This document shows positions 24,572 to 32,324 of a stretch of 44,146 nt of DNA, in pieces; the first letter of the stretch is position 1; each line of letters opens with the position of its first letter. Origin of the DNA: an uncultured Collinsella sp. (GTDB lineage Bacteria > Actinomycetota > Coriobacteriia > Coriobacteriales > Coriobacteriaceae). The stretch spans positions 1 to 44,146 of the forward strand of contig CAUDQR010000019.1 in assembly GCA_958451615.1 (NCBI GenBank), written 5' to 3'. Under the pieces are notes generated by a model, which saw only the letters and a list, made by a program, of their open reading frames with translations, made no database searches and was not told the origin of the DNA. Position numbers and translations under genes: made by a program.

Positions 24572-25885
24572 ATGCAGGCACAGAAGGCGGAGGGAACCCG
24601 CGACCTTATCGGCGCTGAGATGCGCGCCTGGCAAAAGATGCAGCAGATTGCTGCCGGCGTGTTCGAGCCGTTTGGCTTTAAGCCCATCGAGACGCCCGCC
24701 ATCGAGCAGGTGGACGTGTTTGTCCACGGCATCGGCCAGTCGACCGACGTCGTGCGCAAGGAGATGTTCCGCGTGTTTAGCGGCGCCAACCTGGAGCGCG
24801 TCTTTACCGAGGGCACCGATACCAAGCTCAAGCCCAAGCAGCGCCTGGCGCTTCGTCCCGAGGGCACGGCTGGCGTGGTGCGCGCCGTCGTGGAGAACAA
24901 CTTGGTGCCCCAGGGCTCCACGCCGTTTAAGGCTTACTACGCCGAGGCCATGTTCCGTGGCGAGCGTCCCCAGAAGGGCCGCTTGCGCCAGTTCCATCAG
25001 GTGGGCATCGAGTGGCTCGGCGCTCCCGATCCGGCGGCAGACGCCGAGTGCATCATTATGCTCATGGAGTTTTACAAGCGCCTGGGCTTCGATCTGTCCA
25101 AGCTCCGTCTGCTCATTAACTCGATGGGCGATGCCCAATGCCGTCCGGCCTATCGCGAGCAGGTTAAGCAGTTCATTCTCGACCACGCCGATGAGATGTG
25201 CGACGAGTGCCGCGAGCGCGCCGAGCTTAACCCGCTGCGCGCCTTCGACTGCAAGAACGACCACTGCCGCGAGATCATGGCCGACGCCCCGCTGATGGGC
25301 GACAACCTGTGCGATGAGTGCCGCGAGCACTACGAGCAGGTCAAGCGCTATCTGGACGTCGCCGGTATCGAGTACGTCGAGGATCCCACCCTGGTGCGCG
25401 GCCTGGACTACTACACCCGTACCGTCTTTGAGGTCGAGGCCCCTGGCGCCGGCGTCGGCTCCATCGGTGGCGGCGGCCGCTACGATGGCCTGGTCGAGCT
25501 CGAGGGCGGCAAGCCCACGGCCGGCGTCGGCTTCGCCGTCGGTTTTGAGCGCGCCCTGCTGGCCCTGCAGGCCTTTGGCAGCGACCTGGGCGCCGAGGAG
25601 ACCCCGTGTGTCTACGTCGCCAATGCCGGCAAGGAGTTGCGCCAGAACGTCTTTGCCATTACGCAGGAGCTTCGCGCCGCAGGTATCGTGACCGAGGCAG
25701 ACTATCAGGGTCGTTCGCTTAAGGCTCAGTTTAAGCAGGCCGACAAGGTGGGCGCTAAGCTCATTTTGGTCTTGGGCGGCGACGAGCTTGCCGCCGGCAA
25801 GGTCAAGGTGCGCGACATGGAGAGCCATGACGAGGCCCTCGTCGATCTGGCCAACGTGGTCGAGGCGGTTCGTGAGCGCCTGTAG
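24572..25885 (+). CDS. hisS: Histidyl-tRNA synthetase
   Basis: A 437-aa class II synthetase that charges tRNA-His in the cytoplasm. Visible motifs: ALRPEGTAGVVRAV, motif 2 FRGERPQKGRLRQFHQVGIEWLG, the histidine-specific LVRGLDYYTRTVFEV and motif 3 GVGFAVGFERALLAL. A C-terminal anticodon-binding domain occupies about residues 345-437. A cysteine-rich insertion is present around residues 210-260 (CDECRERAE, CKNDHCRE, CDECREHYEQ), which could bind a metal as in some bacterial HisRS. ATG 24572 follows AAAGG; an upstream TTG is rejected. Confidence 0.97.
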   Translation: MQAQKAEGTRDLIGAEMRAWQKMQQIAAGVFEPFGFKPIETPAIEQVDVFVHGIGQSTDVVRKEMFRVFSGANLERVFTEGTDTKLKPKQRLALRPEGTAGVVRAVVENNLVPQGSTPFKAYYAEAMFRGERPQKGRLRQFHQVGIEWLGAPDPAADAECIIMLMEFYKRLGFDLSKLRLLINSMGDAQCRPAYREQVKQFILDHADEMCDECRERAELNPLRAFDCKNDHCREIMADAPLMGDNLCDECREHYEQVKRYLDVAGIEYVEDPTLVRGLDYYTRTVFEVEAPGAGVGSIGGGGRYDGLVELEGGKPTAGVGFAVGFERALLALQAFGSDLGAEETPCVYVANAGKELRQNVFAITQELRAAGIVTEADYQGRSLKAQFKQADKVGAKLILVLGGDELAAGKVKVRDMESHDEALVDLANVVEAVRERL

Positions 25886-25943
25886 CGCATGATTTTTGAG
25901 CTGTGGACTCACTAAAGCGCTCAGCTCATTGAGAGCGATTGTT

Positions 25944-25982
25944 ACGGGGGTGTTTCGCATTTATGCGGAATGCCCCCGTTTG
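25944..25982 (+). terminator. Terminator after hisS
   Basis: ACGGGGG (25944-25950) pairs with CCCCCGT (25973-25979). An inner stem TTCGCA/TGCGGA follows with loop TTTA, then TTTG. Confidence 0.75.
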
Positions 25983-26093
25983 CATATGCCGCCCACCGAG
26001 AAATACGACCATTTGGGGCAAAAAGCCTTGCAATGCAGAAAATACTTTTGTGTGGTAAAGCGCAATCAGCGTCGAAAGTTTTTGCCGAGTGCC

Positions 26094-26099
26094 TATAAT
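26094..26099 (+). promoter_or_regulatory. -10 box of ppc
   Basis: A consensus TATAAT lies 45 bp before the chosen GTG start. The -35 region is weak (nearest TCGAAA at an awkward distance). Confidence 0.5.
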
Positions 26100-26143
26100 A
26101 AATACCGCATGTTACGTGCATAGAAGGAGGAATGGGAGGAAAC

Positions 26144-28957
26144 GTGGCTGAGAACCTAAGCAACCAGTCTGTACCCGAAGCCGCGGCGCGCGTCGCTGCC
26201 GTGGTCAACCGCCTCGTTAACCGAATCGGCTCGAATGCCGAATCCAAGGAGCGTCTCGCCGAGATCGAGATCCCCGAGGAGCTGCGCGACAATCTGGCGC
26301 TGTTCTTGCGCCTGGAGCGCCGTGTGCTTAGCGAGTATGATCCCGAGATCGCGGACCTGTTCGACAAGATTTTGACAGCCGAGATTGTGGCCAATGCCGG
26401 AAACCCCGGCACCCGTGCTGCCGACGAGTCCGTCGACGAGCAGGGCGTGCCCACTGCCGACGAGCCCACCGCCGTGGCGTTTCGCGAGGTCGTTGATCTG
26501 ATCGACAGTCTGCCGCTCGATAAGCAGCAGGTTATCGTCCGCGCCTTTACGAGCTTCTTCCATCTGGCAAACCTGTCGGAGGAGAACTACCGCGTGGCGC
26601 AGCTGCGCGAGCGCGAGGCAGGTGCGTCGACCGATACCGAGGTCGATCCCGCCAACGAACTCACCGTCGCCTATCACCAGTTGGTAAACGAGATGGGTGT
26701 CGAGGGCGCCAACGAGCTGCTCGACAAGCTCGAGTTCCACCCTGTCTTTACCGCACATCCCACCGAGGCCCGTCGTAAGGCCGTCGAGGGCAAGATTCGC
26801 CGTATCTCCAACCTGCTGGAGGAGCGTCCGCGCCTGGGCGGCTCCGACCTGGTGGAGAACGAGCGCCATATGCTGCAGGAAATCGACGCCCTGGTGCGTA
26901 CGAGCCCCATCGCGCTCAAGAAGCCCACGCCGGTCGAGGAAGCCGATACCATCATCGACATCTTCGATAACACACTGTTCGATGTGATCCCCGTCATCTA
27001 CCGTCGTTTTGACGACTGGGTGCTGGGCGACAAGGCCGGCACCGTGCCGCCGCTGTGCCCGGCGTTCTTCCATCCCGGCAGCTGGATCGGTTCCGACCGC
27101 GACGGTAACCCCAACGTTACCGCCAAGGTGAGCCGCGAGGTCGCCGCCAAGTACTTCACGCACATGGTGCTCAAGCTCGAGGACAAGTGCCGCCGCATCG
27201 GCCGCAACCTTACGCTCGAGGCCGCCTACAGCAAGCCGTCGGCAGAGCTCATGAACCTGTGGAACCATCAGGTCGAGATGAGCGCTCAGTACACGGCTCG
27301 CGCCGAGCTGATTTCCGAGCACGAGCCGCATCGCGCCGTCATGCTCGTCATGGCCGACCGTCTGAACGCCACCGTGCGCCGTATCACCGATACCATGTAC
27401 CACAGCGCCGATGAGTTCCTGGAGGATCTGCGCGTCGTCCAGCGCTCGCTGGCCGCCTGCGGTGCCGTCCGTGCTGCCTACGGCCCGGTCCAGACCATCA
27501 TCTGGCAGGTCGAGTCCTTCGGCTTCCATATGGTCGAGATGGAGTTCCGTCAGCACTCCGTGGTGCATGCCCGCGCCCTCAAGGATATCCACGAGAACGG
27601 TATCCATGGCGACCTGCAGCCCATGACGCGCGAGGTCATCGATACCTTCCGTGCCATCGGTTCCATCCAAAAGCGCTACGGCAAGAAGATGGCGCACCGC
27701 TACATCATCTCGTTCACCAAGAGCGCCCAGCATGTGGCCGACGTCTTTGAGCTTGCCCACCTGTCCTTTGCACACGAGGAGGATGTCCCCGAGCTCGACG
27801 TGATCCCGCTGTTTGAGCAGCTCGAGGACCTCGAGGGCTGCGTCGACGTGCTCGACCAGATGCTTACGCTGCCCGTGGTGCAAAAGCGCCTTGCCCAGAC
27901 CAACCGCCGCATGGAGGTCATGCTGGGCTATTCCGACTCCTCCAAGGACGCCGGTCCTACCACGGCCATGCTCGCGCTGCACTCCGCGCAGGAGCGCATC
28001 GCCAAGTGGGCCGAGAAGAACGATATCGACCTGGTGCTCATGCACGGTCGCGGCGGTGCCGTGGGCCGTGGCGGCGGCCCGGCCAACAAGGCCGTGCTGG
28101 CGCAGCCCAAGGGCTCGGTCAACTGTTTCTTTAAGCTCACCGAGCAGGGCGAGGTCATCTTTGCCCGTTACGGCAACCGCACGCTGGCCCAGCGCCATGT
28201 TGAGTCCGTTGCCGCCGCAACGCTTTTGCAGTCGGCCCCGAGTGTCGAGAAGACCAACACCGAGACCACGCAGAAGTTCTGGGATATGGCGGAGAAGCTC
28301 AACGCAGTAAGCCATGAGCGCTATCTGGACCTGCTGAACACCGAGGACTTTACACCGTGGTTCTCGACCGTGACGCCGCTGACCGAGGTCGGTCTGCTGC
28401 CGATCGGCTCGCGTCCCGCCAAGCGCGGCCTGGGCGCCAAGTCGCTCGACGACCTGCGTACCATTCCGTGGATCTTCAGCTGGAGCCAGGCGCGCATCAA
28501 TCTGGCCGCTTGGTACGGCCTGGGTACTGCCTGCGAGCAGCTTGGCGACCTTGATCAGCTCAAGGCTGCCTACCAGGAGTGGCCGTTCTTCCGCACCTTT
28601 ATCGACAACATCGAGATGTCGATCGCTAAGACCGACCAGCGCATTGCCAAGATGTATCTGCACCTGGGCGATCGCCAGGATCTGTCCGAGAAGGTCTTCA
28701 CCGAGATGCAGCTCACCCGTAAGTGGGTCCTTGCCATCGTCGGTGACGAGTGGCCGCTACAGCGCCGCCGCGTGCTTGGCTGCGCTGTCCGCGTGCGCAA
28801 CCCCTACGTCGACGCCCTGTCCATCGCCCAGGTCCGCGCCCTTCGCGAGGTGCGTATGAACCAGGACGAGATGGCCGAGGAGAAGAAGGCCGAGTACATG
28901 AGCCTGATTCTTTCGACTGTGACCGGCGTCTCGGCAGGATTGCAGAACACGGGGTAA
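26144..28957 (+). CDS. ppc: Phosphoenolpyruvate carboxylase
   Basis: A 937-aa enzyme that adds bicarbonate to PEP to form oxaloacetate, refilling the TCA branch or feeding succinate formation. Catalytic motifs are intact: FTAHPTEARRK, GSDRDGNPNVTAKVSREVA, GYSDSSKDAG, the glycine-rich HGRGGAVGRGGGP loop, and the C-terminal QNTG tetrapeptide that closes the active site. Length is normal for bacteria (about 880-940). The GTG at 26144 has GGGAGGA upstream. The in-frame ATG at 26132 sits one base after AAGGAGG, too close to be used. It is monocistronic and ends at a nested palindrome. Confidence 0.97.
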   Translation: MAENLSNQSVPEAAARVAAVVNRLVNRIGSNAESKERLAEIEIPEELRDNLALFLRLERRVLSEYDPEIADLFDKILTAEIVANAGNPGTRAADESVDEQGVPTADEPTAVAFREVVDLIDSLPLDKQQVIVRAFTSFFHLANLSEENYRVAQLREREAGASTDTEVDPANELTVAYHQLVNEMGVEGANELLDKLEFHPVFTAHPTEARRKAVEGKIRRISNLLEERPRLGGSDLVENERHMLQEIDALVRTSPIALKKPTPVEEADTIIDIFDNTLFDVIPVIYRRFDDWVLGDKAGTVPPLCPAFFHPGSWIGSDRDGNPNVTAKVSREVAAKYFTHMVLKLEDKCRRIGRNLTLEAAYSKPSAELMNLWNHQVEMSAQYTARAELISEHEPHRAVMLVMADRLNATVRRITDTMYHSADEFLEDLRVVQRSLAACGAVRAAYGPVQTIIWQVESFGFHMVEMEFRQHSVVHARALKDIHENGIHGDLQPMTREVIDTFRAIGSIQKRYGKKMAHRYIISFTKSAQHVADVFELAHLSFAHEEDVPELDVIPLFEQLEDLEGCVDVLDQMLTLPVVQKRLAQTNRRMEVMLGYSDSSKDAGPTTAMLALHSAQERIAKWAEKNDIDLVLMHGRGGAVGRGGGPANKAVLAQPKGSVNCFFKLTEQGEVIFARYGNRTLAQRHVESVAAATLLQSAPSVEKTNTETTQKFWDMAEKLNAVSHERYLDLLNTEDFTPWFSTVTPLTEVGLLPIGSRPAKRGLGAKSLDDLRTIPWIFSWSQARINLAAWYGLGTACEQLGDLDQLKAAYQEWPFFRTFIDNIEMSIAKTDQRIAKMYLHLGDRQDLSEKVFTEMQLTRKWVLAIVGDEWPLQRRRVLGCAVRVRNPYVDALSIAQVRALREVRMNQDEMAEEKKAEYMSLILSTVTGVSAGLQNTG

Positions 28958-28980
28958 TCGATAGCCCTGCGGCTCTCACC

Positions 28981-29107
28981 GGGACCCGATGGGTTTCCCT
29001 CTGAATGCGTCCTCGCACTTGAAGCCCCCTTATCCTGCTCCTTTGGAGCTGCGGATAAGGGGGCTTCGTGCTGCGGAATGCAATCAGAGGGAAACCCGTC
29101 GGGTCCC
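28981..29107 (+). repeat. Nested palindrome downstream of ppc
   Basis: The outer arms 28981-29008 (GGGACCCGATGGGTTTCCCT...) and 29080-29107 are complementary over 28 positions, with one mismatch and one wobble. The inner hairpin GAAGCCCCCTTATCC (29021-29035)/GGATAAGGGGGCTTC (29053-29067) is perfect and could terminate in both directions. Between arm and inner hairpin lie GCGTCCTCGCAC on the left and CTGCGGAATGC on the right. The same two spacers appear in the palindrome at 31503-31625, although the outer arms are unrelated in sequence. Confidence 0.85.
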
Positions 29108-29265
29108 TTCGTCCTCGGTCTTCAGGGATTGGGGCTGAAGAGAATTAGGTGCGCTTCGCGCGTTTTGGATGGGGTCTGTCCCGGCGGCGCGTTTGGCACT
29201 TCGCGCCTCGCGTCTTATCGATCAGGATTGAGATGCATTTGGCGCTTCTCGCCTTACGACTGTAG

Positions 29266-29299
29266 CGGCCGCGGTCCCAAGCGGGATCGCGGCCGTTTT
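29266..29299 (+). terminator. Hairpin terminator upstream of larA
   Basis: CGGCCGCGGTCCC (29266-29278) pairs with GGGATCGCGGCCG (29283-29295), one wobble, then TTTTG. The 150 bp between this and the palindrome at 28981-29107 show no other clear feature. Confidence 0.75.
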
Positions 29300-29421
29300 G
29301 TTGTGGGTCAAATATGAACGTTGTGTTAATGGCTCGGTGGACGGTGGTGTTTTTCGGTGAGCGGCGTATCCTTCCAACGGTTAATCTAGTGTGTCAGTTG
29401 AAAGGAAGAGGGCGCTCGTCA

Positions 29422-30699
29422 TTGTTTGAATGTGAACTGCCGTTTGACCACAAGACGTTGCATCTGGAGCTCGAGGATAAGAACTTCGCGGGTGTGATGG
29501 AAGGTCATCAAAACGAGTTTAAGACCACGAAATCGCAGGAAGAGCTAGTAGAGGAGTCGCTTGCCAACCCTTATGGCTCGCCTTCGCTCGAGGAGCTTTG
29601 TACTGGCAAGAAGGATATTGTCATCATTAGCTCCGATCATACGCGTCCCGTTCCCTCGCGTGTGACGATGCCTATTCTGCTGCATCACATCCACTCCGCT
29701 GCGCCTGAGGCGCGCGTTCGCATTCTGGTTGCTACGGGTATGCACCGTCCGTCGACGCACGAGGAGCTCGTCAACAAGTATGGCGAGGAGATCGTTGCCA
29801 ACGAGGAAATCGTTATGCACGTCGCGACTGACGACAGCATGATGAAAAAGATCGGCACCCTGCCTTCTGGTGGCGAGTGCATCATCAACAAGATTGCTGC
29901 CGATTGCGATCTGCTGCTTGCCGAGGGCTTCATTGAGCCGCACTTCTTTGCCGGTTTCTCTGGCAGCCGCAAGTCCGTCCTGCCTGGCATCGCCAGCTAC
30001 AAGACCATCATGTACAACCACAACGGCCAGTTTGTGAACGATTCCCATTCGCGCGCCGGCAACCTGTGCCACAACCACGTGAGCGAGGACATGTTTGCCG
30101 CCGCTGAGATGGCCCACCTTGCCTTTGTGCTCAACGTGGTGCTCAACGGCAAGCACGAGGTCATTGGCTCCTTTGCCGGCGACATCCACAAGGCGCACGA
30201 GGCTGGCTGCGAGTTCGTGAAGAGCCTTGCCGGCGTTGAGCCCGTCGAGTGCGAGATCGCCATCACCACCAACGGCGGCTACCCGCTCGACCAGAATATC
30301 TACCAGGCCGTGAAGGGCATGTGCGCTGCCGAGGCCACGCTTCCCGAGGGTGGCGTGATTATCGATGTCGCTGGTTGTGCCGACGGTCACGGCGGCGAGG
30401 GCTTCTATCACAACATCGCCGACAACGATCCGGCGGAGTTTGAGCGCGCCTGCATCGATCGTCCCAAGGACGAGACCCTGCCCGACCAGTGGACGAGCCA
30501 GATTTTCGCTCGCATCCTGGCACATCACCCCGTGATCATGGTTACCGACCTGTGCGATCACCAGATGCTCAAGGATATGCACATGACGCCGGTCAACACC
30601 CTCGAGGAGGCGCTCAAGCTCGCCTTTGAGATGAAGGGTGCCGACGCCAAGGTCGCCGTCATCCCCGATGGCCTGGGTGTTGTCGTCGCACAGCACTAG
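29422..30699 (+). CDS. larA: Lactate racemase, nickel-pincer enzyme LarA
   Basis: A 425-aa enzyme interconverting L- and D-lactate with a covalently bound nickel-pincer nucleotide. Counted from the TTG at 29422, the residues known in the Lactobacillus plantarum enzyme fall at the same numbers: D72 and R75 (SSDHTRPVPS), H108 (ATGMHRPS), H174 and K184 (EPHFFAGFSGSRKSV), H200 (YNHN) and K298 (QAVKGM). This supports both the function and the TTG start. The frame is open to 29314, but the upstream part is not LarA-like, and AAAGGAAGAGGG lies just before the TTG. A lactate-channel-like gene follows after 50 bp. The cofactor genes larB and larC are on the opposite strand 1.6 kb away. Confidence 0.95.
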   Translation: MFECELPFDHKTLHLELEDKNFAGVMEGHQNEFKTTKSQEELVEESLANPYGSPSLEELCTGKKDIVIISSDHTRPVPSRVTMPILLHHIHSAAPEARVRILVATGMHRPSTHEELVNKYGEEIVANEEIVMHVATDDSMMKKIGTLPSGGECIINKIAADCDLLLAEGFIEPHFFAGFSGSRKSVLPGIASYKTIMYNHNGQFVNDSHSRAGNLCHNHVSEDMFAAAEMAHLAFVLNVVLNGKHEVIGSFAGDIHKAHEAGCEFVKSLAGVEPVECEIAITTNGGYPLDQNIYQAVKGMCAAEATLPEGGVIIDVAGCADGHGGEGFYHNIADNDPAEFERACIDRPKDETLPDQWTSQIFARILAHHPVIMVTDLCDHQMLKDMHMTPVNTLEEALKLAFEMKGADAKVAVIPDGLGVVVAQH

Positions 30700-30748
30700 T
30701 GCGCGGCTTAAACGAATCGTTTGTAACCGATAAGAAAGATAAGGTTTT

Positions 30749-31480
30749 ATGCTTACCAAACTCCTCTGCGAATTCGGCGCGACGGCCCTCATGATCGTCT
30801 TTGGCGTGGGCGTGCACTGCGATACCGTGCTCAAAGGCACCAAGTATCAGGGCTCCGGTCACATGTTTGCCATCACCACTTGGTCTTTTGGCATCTCGGT
30901 CTGCCTGTTTGTCTTTGGCGGCGCCGTGTGCATGAACCCGGCTATGGTGCTTGCCCAGTGCATCGTCGGCTTGGTGCCGTGGGGCAACTGCATCCCCTTT
31001 ATGCTTGCCGATATGCTCGGCGGCTTTGTGGGTGCCGTAATCGCTTGGTTTATGTATGCCGATGAGTTCAAGGCTTCCGAGGGCGTCGTCGACCCCATTG
31101 CCCAGCGCAACATTTTCTCGACCAACCCCACCACCGAGGGTACCAACTATGCCCGTAACTTCTTCTGCGAGGCTATCTGCACCTTTGTGTTCATCAGCGC
31201 CATCCTTGCTGCCGCTAGCCGCGCCGGCGAGAACGTTCTGATGCTCGCCATCTGCGTCGGTCTGATTGTTTGGGCTGTTGGCATGGGCATGGGCGGCATC
31301 ACCGGCTTCGCCATGAATCAGGCTCGTGACCTTGGTCCTCGCATGGCCTATCAGGTGCTGCCGATCAAGAACAAGGCTGACAACAACTGGAAGTACGGCC
31401 TGCTCGTTCCTGGCATCGCTCCGTTTGTCGGTGCCGCTCTGGCCGCGCTGTTTGTGCATGGTTTCTTGGGCATGTTCTAG
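30749..31480 (+). CDS. larD: Aquaporin-family channel, LarD-like (probable lactate facilitator)
   Basis: A 243-aa MIP-family protein with six membrane helices and two half-helix motifs. The first is canonical NPA (residues 63-65, CMNPAMVLAQ). The second reads NQA (190-192) followed by RDLGPRM, so only the proline is replaced and the R-D of the aquaglyceroporin signature remains. The glycine-rich, small-residue selectivity region suits an aquaglyceroporin-like solute channel. Its place directly after larA suggests transport of lactic acid across the membrane, as for LarD of lactobacilli. A glycerol facilitator is the alternative. Confidence 0.9.
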   Translation: MLTKLLCEFGATALMIVFGVGVHCDTVLKGTKYQGSGHMFAITTWSFGISVCLFVFGGAVCMNPAMVLAQCIVGLVPWGNCIPFMLADMLGGFVGAVIAWFMYADEFKASEGVVDPIAQRNIFSTNPTTEGTNYARNFFCEAICTFVFISAILAAASRAGENVLMLAICVGLIVWAVGMGMGGITGFAMNQARDLGPRMAYQVLPIKNKADNNWKYGLLVPGIAPFVGAALAALFVHGFLGMF

Positions 31481-31502
31481 TTCAAGGCTACATAGTTGTC
31501 CG

Positions 31503-31625
31503 CTGGCCGCATGGGGTAACTTCCCAGCGCGTCCTCGGACATGCAAAAAGGCTCGCTGCGCACTTCGTGCGGCGAGCCTTTTTGCGTCCTGCGGAATGCG
31601 CTGGGAAGTTACCCCATGCGGCCAG
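31503..31625 (+). repeat. Nested palindrome between larD and tetR
   Basis: The outer arms 31503-31530 (CTGGCCGCATGGGGTAACTT...) and 31598-31625 are a perfect 28-bp inverted repeat. The inner hairpin GCAAAAAGGCTCGC (31543-31556)/GCGAGCCTTTTTGC (31572-31585), with GCGCAC/GTGCGG-like bases in its loop, has A-runs on one side and T-runs on the other, so it can terminate both convergent transcripts. The spacers GTCCTCGGAC and CTGCGGAAT match those of the palindrome at 28981-29107. Confidence 0.88.
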
Positions 31626-31782
31626 CTGCGGGATTTTAGTCGCGTTGGAACAAGCAACCCAACGTATATATCTGAATTTGGATGGGAAGGACTTGTTGCT
31701 GTTGGGGGCGTTGAAGCGCGAGTGACACTTTGGGATGCGTAGCGGCCTGGGTTGGGGCGATGATTTGGGATGAGCTTCTTAC

Positions 31783-32322
31783 TTAGTTGAAGAGGGGTTT
31801 TATGGCTGATAGGTAGTCTTTGGCTACGTCCTCTTTTGGGGCTTGGAAGTTGTGCCAGGCCCACCATTGGACGGTGGCTACGAAGCTTGAGGCTATGTGA
31901 TGGAGGAGGAAGCTGCGGTCCATGGTGCCGGCGGGGCCTGCGGGGTCGACGGGGACGGTTTCGGCTGCTCGTGACATGATGGTCTTGCGTAAGCTGTCGG
32001 CGAAGATGCGCGAGCCGGCGCCGGCTACGAGGGCTCGTACACCCTGGCGGCGCTCCCAGAGGTTGTTGAGGATATGCTCGACCTGCACGAGTGGGTCGTC
32101 GAGCGGTGTGCCATCGTCGTCGAGGGCGTGGGTGCAGATGTCGCTCACGAGTTCGGACAGTAGGTCATCTTTGCTTTTGAAGAGGCCGTAGAACGTGGCC
32201 CGACCCACATGGGCGCGAGCGATAATGTCGCCGACGGTGATCTTGCCGTAGTCCTCTTCGCGCAGCAGCTCGGAGAACGCCGCAACGATGGCAGCGCGGC
32301 TTTTTGCCTTGCGGGCATCCAT
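31783..32322 (-). CDS. TetR-family transcriptional regulator
   Basis: A 179-aa regulator. The N-terminal TetR helix-turn-helix covers about residues 8-50 (SRAAIVAAFSELLREEDYGKITVGDIIARAHVGRATFYGLFKSKDDLL). The ligand domain ends with VQWWAWHNFQAPKEDVAKDYLSAIKPLF, typical of the TetR_C subgroup. It starts 2 bp after the larC stop, so it is translated in the lar cofactor operon. Autoregulation of that operon through the inverted repeat at 34081-34112 is an attractive inference. Confidence 0.9.
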   Translation of the reverse strand: MDARKAKSRAAIVAAFSELLREEDYGKITVGDIIARAHVGRATFYGLFKSKDDLLSELVSDICTHALDDDGTPLDDPLVQVEHILNNLWERRQGVRALVAGAGSRIFADSLRKTIMSRAAETVPVDPAGPAGTMDRSFLLHHIASSFVATVQWWAWHNFQAPKEDVAKDYLSAIKPLFN

Positions 32323-32324
32323 GG

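Noticed and set aside
26156..28663. An 835-codon antisense frame
   Set aside because: Shadow of ppc; composition is Leu/Val/His/Gly-rich without any domain pattern.
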